A DNA stretch of 59,644 nt from Salinivirgaceae bacterium. GTDB lineage: Bacteria > Bacteroidota > Bacteroidia > Bacteroidales > Salinivirgaceae. The stretch lies in assembly GCA_028709085.1 (NCBI GenBank), contig JAQVXQ010000002.1, positions 1-59,644 of the forward strand, in the 5' to 3' direction. A program made the translations under genes and the position numbers. Within the stretch, counting starts at the first letter, position 1; each line of letters begins with the position of its first letter. The notes beneath the pieces are model-generated. The model ran no database searches and had not been told where the DNA came from. It was given only the letters and a program-made list of their open reading frames with translations. This document shows positions 54,086-59,644 of this stretch, piece by piece.

Positions 54086-56161
54086 ATGAGCAATTTCTTA
54101 CAATATTTTTTCTACTTCGTTTTATCAATTTGCATTGGTGGAATCCTTAGTTACTGGTTTTATTACAGATCTAAAAAACAGAAGTTTAGCAAAAACGTTC
54201 GCATCCTATTGTTTGCATTACGTACCACTACTATTACGTTGATTATTCTTCTGCTGTTAAATCCAAAAATCATTTTTACAACACAAAAGGAGATAAAACC
54301 AAAACTTTTATTGGCCATTGATAATAGTAAGTCAATTAAGTATTTAACGGATTCCGTTTTGCTCTCTACCGCAATTAATCAGATTGATAAAGAGATTGAA
54401 AAATTGCAAGAGATTTACGATGTAACAAAAATCACTTTTGGGGAGTCAGTGTGTGACACCTGTGATTTATCCTTTACCGAAACGGAAACAAATATTGCTT
54501 CTGTCTATAACTATGTTGATATTAATATGCAGGTTAATCTACCCAAGGCCATCGTTTTATTTTCCGATGGCTTAATAAATAGTGGTGGAGATCCAACACA
54601 AAATAAACTTGCTAAAACCATACCCACGTTTTCGGTCGTACTTAGCGATACAAATCAAGTTAATGATACATGGATAGCAGGAATATTGCATAATCCAGTG
54701 GCATTTACCAATAATAAGTTTCCCTTGGAAATCGATGTTCGTCGCACCGGAGAAGGAGTTGGTTTGCACCAATTGCAAGTGTTTGAAAATGAACGTTTAA
54801 TCGGTACACATAATGTTTCTTTTAATCGAGATGAAAAACGGGTTAAGAAAACCATTTATTTATCCAGTTCAAAACTGGGAGTACATCAATATAGGGTGGA
54901 ACTTGTAGAATCGCCGGATGAAAAGAATATTGAAAATAACCAAGCAATTGTTGCCATTGAGATATTGGATTCTGAAACCAAGTTACTGTTGCTCTACAGT
55001 GCTCCATCGCCTGATATTGGCATTATAAAAGAGACCTTTAAAACAGTTCCATCGTATCATTTAGATATTGCTCAAGTATCTGATTTTAAGGGGAAAATAG
55101 ATGATTACAAGGTGATAATATTCTCTCAAATTCCCAATCAAGACAACCAATTTAATAATCTAGTAAAGTTGAGTATAGATAAAAAGAAGGCAATCTGGTT
55201 TTTAATGGGATCAAAGTCGAATACAAATCAGCTGAATCAACTAAACTTAGGGTGGAGTTTTAATCAAACAATTAATCAAGGTAATTATGTATATCCAGTT
55301 GTAAATAAGAATTTTGATTACTTTCAAATTCCTTCAATATTTGAGATGATGCTCGATAAAGTTCCTCCAATTTACACCCCGTTTGGAGTTTGGAATGTTA
55401 GCAATGAAAAAGAAATTTTATTGAGCCAACGCATAGGATCAACGCAAACAATGAATCCTTTACTAATCACAACAATTAAAGGAGATCAACGAATTGCACT
55501 TTTGACCGGCGAAGGATTGTGGCGATGGCGCATATTTTTTGGAAGAGCTTACGGCAACGCCTCACCAGTGTATGATTTTATACAACAAGTGGTTAACTTT
55601 TTAAGCTTAAGCTCCGACACGTCTCCGTTCCGGGTAACATCTAACTCAATTTGGCCAAAAACAGCGAATATTAGCATTGAATCTTTTGTCTATAACCATA
55701 ATTATCAACTCGTTAACAATGCTAACGTAGACTTGGAAATTGAAGATGCTAATGGAAATTTAATAGCCTATAAAATGGCACCATTTAAAAATCACTATAA
55801 ATCATATATTGGCACTCTGCCACTGGGAACATATTCGGCTAAAGGAATTTATAAAACAGATTCAGTAACCTATATGGATAGTAAAGTTTTTGTTGTAGCC
55901 GATATTGATATTGAGAAACTCGCATCCATGCCCGACACCTTAATGCTTAAAAAGATTGCGGGAAATAATAACGATAATCTTTTATATATTAATGAAATAG
56001 AGACATTAACCGAACGTATTGTTTCAACAGTTAATAAAAAACCAATGATAACAATTAATAATGTAGTTGCCAGTTTCAATTCAATAATTTTGATTTTAAT
56101 ATTGTTAGTGCTTACAACAACATTAGAGTGGATTTTACGTAAATATAATGGTCAAATTTAA
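54086..56161 (+). CDS. Membrane-anchored von Willebrand factor A domain protein
   Basis: About 691 residues from the ATG at 54086 (a TTG seven codons earlier is less likely). Two N-terminal membrane segments (about 5-28, 41-59), then a VWA-like domain whose metal site is LLLAIDNSKSIKYL (the DxSxS motif, near residue 80), with KAIVLFSDGLINSGGDP (near 160) as the aspartate part. A long beta-rich periplasmic section follows, and a C-terminal membrane segment (SIILILILLVLTTTLEWIL) closes the protein. Such layouts occur in BatA/BatB-like and other envelope proteins of Bacteroidota. The partner and role are unknown. Its end overlaps the upstream region of the next gene. Confidence 0.8.
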   Translation: MSNFLQYFFYFVLSICIGGILSYWFYYRSKKQKFSKNVRILLFALRTTTITLIILLLLNPKIIFTTQKEIKPKLLLAIDNSKSIKYLTDSVLLSTAINQIDKEIEKLQEIYDVTKITFGESVCDTCDLSFTETETNIASVYNYVDINMQVNLPKAIVLFSDGLINSGGDPTQNKLAKTIPTFSVVLSDTNQVNDTWIAGILHNPVAFTNNKFPLEIDVRRTGEGVGLHQLQVFENERLIGTHNVSFNRDEKRVKKTIYLSSSKLGVHQYRVELVESPDEKNIENNQAIVAIEILDSETKLLLLYSAPSPDIGIIKETFKTVPSYHLDIAQVSDFKGKIDDYKVIIFSQIPNQDNQFNNLVKLSIDKKKAIWFLMGSKSNTNQLNQLNLGWSFNQTINQGNYVYPVVNKNFDYFQIPSIFEMMLDKVPPIYTPFGVWNVSNEKEILLSQRIGSTQTMNPLLITTIKGDQRIALLTGEGLWRWRIFFGRAYGNASPVYDFIQQVVNFLSLSSDTSPFRVTSNSIWPKTANISIESFVYNHNYQLVNNANVDLEIEDANGNLIAYKMAPFKNHYKSYIGTLPLGTYSAKGIYKTDSVTYMDSKVFVVADIDIEKLASMPDTLMLKKIAGNNNDNLLYINEIETLTERIVSTVNKKPMITINNVVASFNSIILILILLVLTTTLEWILRKYNGQI

Positions 56162-56177
56162 ACTTTTGCTTAATACT

Positions 56178-56183
56178 AAGGAG
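56178..56183 (+). promoter_or_regulatory. Shine-Dalgarno site deciding the start of the DUF6340-like gene
   Basis: AAGGAG at 56178-56183 is 9 bases before the ATG at 56193. This supports that ATG over an upstream ATG at 56148, which would overlap the VWA gene. Confidence 0.65.
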
Positions 56184-56192
56184 AGAAAAATT

Positions 56193-57128
56193 ATGAAAAT
56201 CAAAAACGCACTCATATTTGCAACAGGATTGTTGATTTTTATGCTAACGTCTTGCAATGTGGTTCAAAAGGTACGTTTCGAGGTGTTGATTCCGGCCGAT
56301 ACCATTGTGGAGATACAAAATAGAAATATTGATATTGTAAATACCTATTTTAATACCAATCCCAAACCCATTGATGATAAATCATATGATAAATGGCAGT
56401 TCGACAGTTTGTTTTCATTTGCTTGCATCGAAACTGTTTATTCTTCCATAAAGGAGTCGGGTAGATTTATTCCTCAACGTGTTGATACGGCATATAATAG
56501 AACTAAAAGTTATAACGACAAAATTGAATTAACCCATGTTGACTTACGAACCTCCGTACTTTCAGAACCCGTAAAGGACTATTATTCTGGATTATATAAA
56601 GCTAGAGTACGTATCGATTATTGGGTAAAATGGGAAATTTTAAACTCCGATGGCAAAACAGTATTTAATAAAGACTATACCGATACCGTGTGGGTTGAAG
56701 GCAGTAAAAGTTCGTTTACATCGTTATCTGATCTAGTAAACATTGATAAAGCTACATATTATATACTCGAAAAAACGGCAATCGATTTTGCTCGGAAAAT
56801 TTCACCCCATTGGCGCGGTACATATCGATATATATTTACCACGGGTCACAACGATTTTGTAATGGCAGAACATTATATTTCGAAGAATGAGTGGGAAAAA
56901 GCAGAACAAATTTGGTTGCAATTTGAGGATAGTAACAATAAAAACTTATCGGGAAAAGCCAATTATAATTTAGCAGTTAAGAACGAGAGGGATGGAAAGC
57001 TATTACTCGCATTAGAATATGCAAAAAAAGCCTATGAAACACATCGTTTTGCCCAAGCACGAGAATTAGTTTCAATCTTGAGAGGACGCATAAACAATGT
57101 TGCTAAGATAGAAAGCCAAATACCATAA
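56193..57128 (+). CDS. TPR-containing lipoprotein, DUF6340-like
   Basis: A 311-residue protein with a lipoprotein signal (FMLTSC, acylated Cys near residue 21). The section VRFEVLIPADTIVEIQNRNIDIVNTY resembles the start of DUF6340 proteins of Bacteroidota, and SEPVKDYYSGLYKARVRIDYWVKWEIL is the central conserved strand run. The C-terminal ~90 residues have two TPR-like helix pairs (AEHYISKNEWEKAEQIWLQF, ANYNLAVKNERDGKLLLALEYA). It probably lies at the periplasmic side of a membrane. The gene follows the VWA gene with its own strong ribosome binding site and is likely co-transcribed. Confidence 0.75.
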   Translation: MKIKNALIFATGLLIFMLTSCNVVQKVRFEVLIPADTIVEIQNRNIDIVNTYFNTNPKPIDDKSYDKWQFDSLFSFACIETVYSSIKESGRFIPQRVDTAYNRTKSYNDKIELTHVDLRTSVLSEPVKDYYSGLYKARVRIDYWVKWEILNSDGKTVFNKDYTDTVWVEGSKSSFTSLSDLVNIDKATYYILEKTAIDFARKISPHWRGTYRYIFTTGHNDFVMAEHYISKNEWEKAEQIWLQFEDSNNKNLSGKANYNLAVKNERDGKLLLALEYAKKAYETHRFAQARELVSILRGRINNVAKIESQIP

Positions 57129-57635
57129 CTTGCATCAATATTGTTTTTAGCGACGTAAATGCGCACCTAATAAAATCCGTATCATTCACCCACTAATGCA
57201 TGATATACTAGCAGAAAGCTTTTTAAAAGGATGTTTTTTGAGCTTTTGTTAGGTCGTCCCATTTATGTGCAATAAAACATCCAAATCATAGAAGATAAAT
57301 TATTACCAACCCTTAATGTTTTGTCAAAAATTATTATTTAAAATAAAATGCTGGGAAACAGAGTCATAAATAAATCAACTCTATTTCGAACAGAAGAAAA
57401 GAATTGTTATTTATTATTACGATCATGTTGTTAGGATGCATTCTGTTTTTTTATAATTTTGTAGCTAGCAGTCCATTTATCGGTGGTTATAGTATAACGT
57501 ACAGGGAATGAAAGCAGTTCAAAAACAAACAAATACAAATTATAATTCGTTAAAACTGCCATAACTATTTTTTAGGTGTAACATATTTTATATCTTTGGG
57601 TGAGTAAGAACGTTTCAACTAATCAACAAAACCAA
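57129..57635. other. Intergenic region, 507 bp
   Basis: AT-rich spacer between the DUF6340-like lipoprotein and the TPR/PD40 protein. A -7 element TATCTTTG lies at 57591-57598; a weak hairpin AAAGCT/AGCTTT lies near 57216-57246. I see no small gene. Confidence 0.45.
57591..57598 (+). promoter_or_regulatory. Candidate -7 element that sets the start of the TPR/PD40 gene
   Basis: TATCTTTG matches TAnnTTTG and ends two bases before a GTG at 57600. A transcript starting about seven bases downstream would exclude that GTG, leaving the ATG at 57636. No clear -33 TTTG is seen. Confidence 0.4.
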
Positions 57636-58931
57636 ATGAAAGGCATTAAATTTTTCAGTTATATAGCTATATTCCAGCTTCTTTTTCCGTTAATAATTTA
57701 TGCTCAAGAAGCAGATCCAGTTTTAGAAAAGTTATATCTCCAAGCACGAAGAGAATACAATCGAGGGAACTTTGTAGATGCTGCTAATCAATACAAAGAT
57801 CTGGTTGATAGAGATCCCAATTCATTTTTGTATAATTATGAGCTTGGACTTTTGTGTTTTTATGAGTTAAATAATAAGAAATCGAGCATACGATATTTTA
57901 ACTCTGCCATTGATAATATGAAAGATACTATTATCGACATATACAACTATTTAGGGCAAGCATATCAAGCAAATTTGGAGTATGATAAGGCAATAGAAAT
58001 ATTCCAATTATACAGTTCAATTCCTCCAAAACCAGGAGTGATAAAAATTAGCATGAAACGTTATATTTCTCAATGTATTGACGAGAAAAATAAAATTGAA
58101 AAAATTGCTAAACAGCGTGAAAACATTAGCGAATCAGGAATACAGGTGGTTAATGCAGGCCACGTAGTAAATAGTGAGTATTCCGATTATTCCCCTCGTT
58201 TTGTTGATAAAAGCTCCCTGATTTTTACATCAGCTCGAGAATTTGACTATCAATTTGAAGTTTATATCCACAAGCCATATATTGCTACTAGAGAGAGTAA
58301 CCTCCTTTTCAACAAGGTATCAAAATTAGCAGATAGCGATAAGTCAGAAATTGTATTTGATCCTGAATGGCACACAATTATAACCGATTTTACACCTGAT
58401 TTGAAAAAGGTTTTTTATATGTATGAAGAACTGATCTATATGAGGGAAGGGCAGTTGGACCAAATTATTGAACCCCTTCGGTTGCCTAAAGAGATAAATC
58501 AAACAAGACGAAGTTCTTCTGCCACAGTCTCTACCGATGGTTTGCGATTAATATACAGTCTGTATGACAAAAAGTTAAAACGTTGGGACTTGTATCAATC
58601 TACACGGCAAAACGATGGAGTTTGGCGAAAAGGAGAGAAAATTGAAACTCTTTCCAGTGATCGAGACGAGCAATATCCATTCTTATCCGAGGATGGATAT
58701 ACGCTTTATTTCTCATCCACAGGCCACAACTCTTCCGGCGGTTACGACATTTTTAAAAGCACCTTAAAGGAGAATAATGAGTGGTCAACACCCGAACGTT
58801 TGGCCGAACCCATTAATTCAGCCGATAACGATGTATGGTTCTCCATTTCCCCTGACGGAAAAAGAGGGCTCTTCTCAAGCGATCGAAAAGGTGGATTTGG
58901 GAACTATGATATTTATGAAGTGAGCTTTTAA
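57636..58931 (+). CDS. Exported TPR plus PD40 (WD40-like) protein, PorE-like without anchor domain
   Basis: About 431 residues from the ATG at 57636, with a signal peptide (1-22, ending IIYAQE). TPR helices (about 30-140; KLYLQARREYNRGNFVDAANQY, YLGQAYQANLEYDKAIEIF) precede a PD40-type propeller (about 175-430; PRFVDKSSLIFTSARE, SEDGYTLYFSSTGHNSSGGY, SPDGKRGLFSSDRKGGFGNY). It matches the first two parts of PorE-like T9SS proteins but ends after the propeller, lacking OmpA or SPOR modules. It is a probable periplasmic protein-protein interaction factor. It converges on an M16 peptidase gene, 23 bases away. Confidence 0.8.
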   Translation: MKGIKFFSYIAIFQLLFPLIIYAQEADPVLEKLYLQARREYNRGNFVDAANQYKDLVDRDPNSFLYNYELGLLCFYELNNKKSSIRYFNSAIDNMKDTIIDIYNYLGQAYQANLEYDKAIEIFQLYSSIPPKPGVIKISMKRYISQCIDEKNKIEKIAKQRENISESGIQVVNAGHVVNSEYSDYSPRFVDKSSLIFTSAREFDYQFEVYIHKPYIATRESNLLFNKVSKLADSDKSEIVFDPEWHTIITDFTPDLKKVFYMYEELIYMREGQLDQIIEPLRLPKEINQTRRSSSATVSTDGLRLIYSLYDKKLKRWDLYQSTRQNDGVWRKGEKIETLSSDRDEQYPFLSEDGYTLYFSSTGHNSSGGYDIFKSTLKENNEWSTPERLAEPINSADNDVWFSISPDGKRGLFSSDRKGGFGNYDIYEVSF

Positions 58932-58954
58932 GTCGCCTTAAAACACCCTTGTCT

Positions 58955-59644
58955 TTATTTAGAAAAGAGTTTTGACTCCTTTATTTCTATTACTTTCCCG
59001 AACTGTTTTAGCTGGTTCATATCAATTTTAGATTTATCTCCAGTGATTGATATCACAAAGTTATTTCCCTTTAAAACTCTCTGATAAAAGGAGTAGAGCT
59101 GTTCCCAGGTCAAGTTTCTGTATTGTTCCAATAAATCAATTGCTGGATCTTCAGAATAGCCTTGGTATTTCCATTCTTGAATTTTGTGATGATAGTCTCT
59201 AAATCCTGGTTTATCGGTTATGGTTTTATTAATTAAATACTCTTTAATCATCTCCAATCGCTCTGGTTTTTGTGGCAATGATTTTATAATGGAATCAACC
59301 AACGTCAGGGCTTCAATTGTTTTATCAGTTTGCGTGCCTAACGTGGCATTGAAATGCACAGGATTGTTTTCAATCTTAGGCATTGGAAAGCCTCCGCCAA
59401 CGTTGTATGCTAAACTGCGATATTCACGAACTTCTTGGACTAAAATGCCTGAAAATCCACCGCCCAGATATACATTGAATGCGGTTAAAAGGGCATAATC
59501 CACTTTGTTAATTTGGCATTTTGATGTTAAAAGTATTTTTGATTGTGTCGCCTTTTCATGTTGGTGAAAAATACAACATCCTCTGTGTAGTCAATGCTGT
59601 TTTTTTCAGAGGGTGATTCGGAAGGTTTTATTTCGCTTGAAAAT
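58955..59644 (-). pseudogene. M16 family peptidase, C-terminal part, frameshifted as read and cut by the window edge
   Basis: The continuous frame at 58955-59590 contains the M16 C-terminal-domain pattern LTAFNVYLGGGFSGILVQEVREYRSLAYNVGGGFP, typical of the non-catalytic domain that packs against the HxxEH domain. Upstream of a 4-base A-run (T-run at 59553-59556 on the plus strand) this frame soon hits a TGA at 59591-59593, whereas the neighbouring frame from 59557 to the window edge is open and peptidase-like (SIDYTEDVVFFTNMK). Adding one A to the run would join FFTNMK to KATQSKILLTSK. So there is either a one-base loss in a homopolymer or a sequencing error. The zinc site lies beyond the window. 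Confidence 0.7.

Noticed and set aside
57216..57246. Terminator after the DUF6340-like gene
   Set aside because: The AAAGCT/AGCTTT stem is only 6 bp with a long AT loop and no T-run; too weak to call.
59553..59556. Programmed ribosomal frameshift in the M16 gene
   Set aside because: The site is G AAA AGG-like rather than a canonical A AAA AAG slippery heptamer and I see no stimulatory structure; a homopolymer length error or mutation is simpler.

Overview
The window is a chromosomal segment of a Gram-negative bacterium of the phylum Bacteroidota, probably an environmental member of the class Bacteroidia (the class is inference). The support is: a type IX secretion (T9SS) C-terminal sorting domain, the DUF4295 mini-protein beside rpmB-rpmG, DUF3078 and DUF6340-like proteins, PorE-like TPR/PD40 proteins, Kdo synthesis plus LptD (an LPS-bearing outer membrane), AT-rich DNA, and promoters of the Bacteroidota type (TTTG, about 19-21 bases, TAnnTTTG). 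No tRNA, rRNA, CRISPR array, phage gene or transposase was seen.

Layout. 1-8.4 kb: end-truncated M29-type aminopeptidase; exported TPR protein overlapping an outer-membrane barrel gene; DUF3078 protein; lipoprotein; gpsA. 8.7-17.8 kb: PorE-like protein ending in two SPOR-like repeats; FemAB/GNAT-like protein; glycosyltransferase-kdsA pair; pcm; large Asp-box propeller protein with a T9SS sorting domain. 18.0-23.9 kb: a compositionally distinct block made of an XRE/S24 self-cleaving repressor, a Y-family polymerase with a clamp motif and a short C-family polymerase, peppered with three families of dispersed repeats. 23.9-32 kb: NapH-like iron-sulfur membrane protein with a small exported partner; propeller histidine kinase followed by a PrcB-like protein, a lipoprotein zinc peptidase and a small lipoprotein. 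32-36 kb: PLP aminotransferase-lyase and a five-PAS histidine kinase.

36-48 kb is a long minus-strand housekeeping run: lptD, UPF0316, cinA, rpmB, rpmG, DUF4295, ftsY, rimO, a bile-acid-type symporter, a PlsC acyltransferase, a CyuA-like cysteine desulfidase and a DEDDh exonuclease. 48-54 kb on the plus strand holds an amidase and an MlaD-like MCE protein, then dnaA, map and fabG. 54-59.6 kb has a membrane VWA protein, a DUF6340-like lipoprotein, a second TPR/PD40 protein and an M16 peptidase that is frameshifted as read and runs off the window.

The most interesting locus is the mutagenesis-type cassette at 18-24 kb. The repressor probably binds a 21-base palindrome in the divergent repressor/dinB intergenic region. 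Dispersed repeats have landed so precisely at gene ends that the stop codons of four consecutive genes (repressor, dinB, dnaE-like, NapH-like) lie inside repeat sequence. Secondary points of interest are the PorE-like protein whose C-terminal OmpA domain appears to be replaced by SPOR-like repeats, and the sensor kinase-PrcB-metallopeptidase-lipoprotein cluster.
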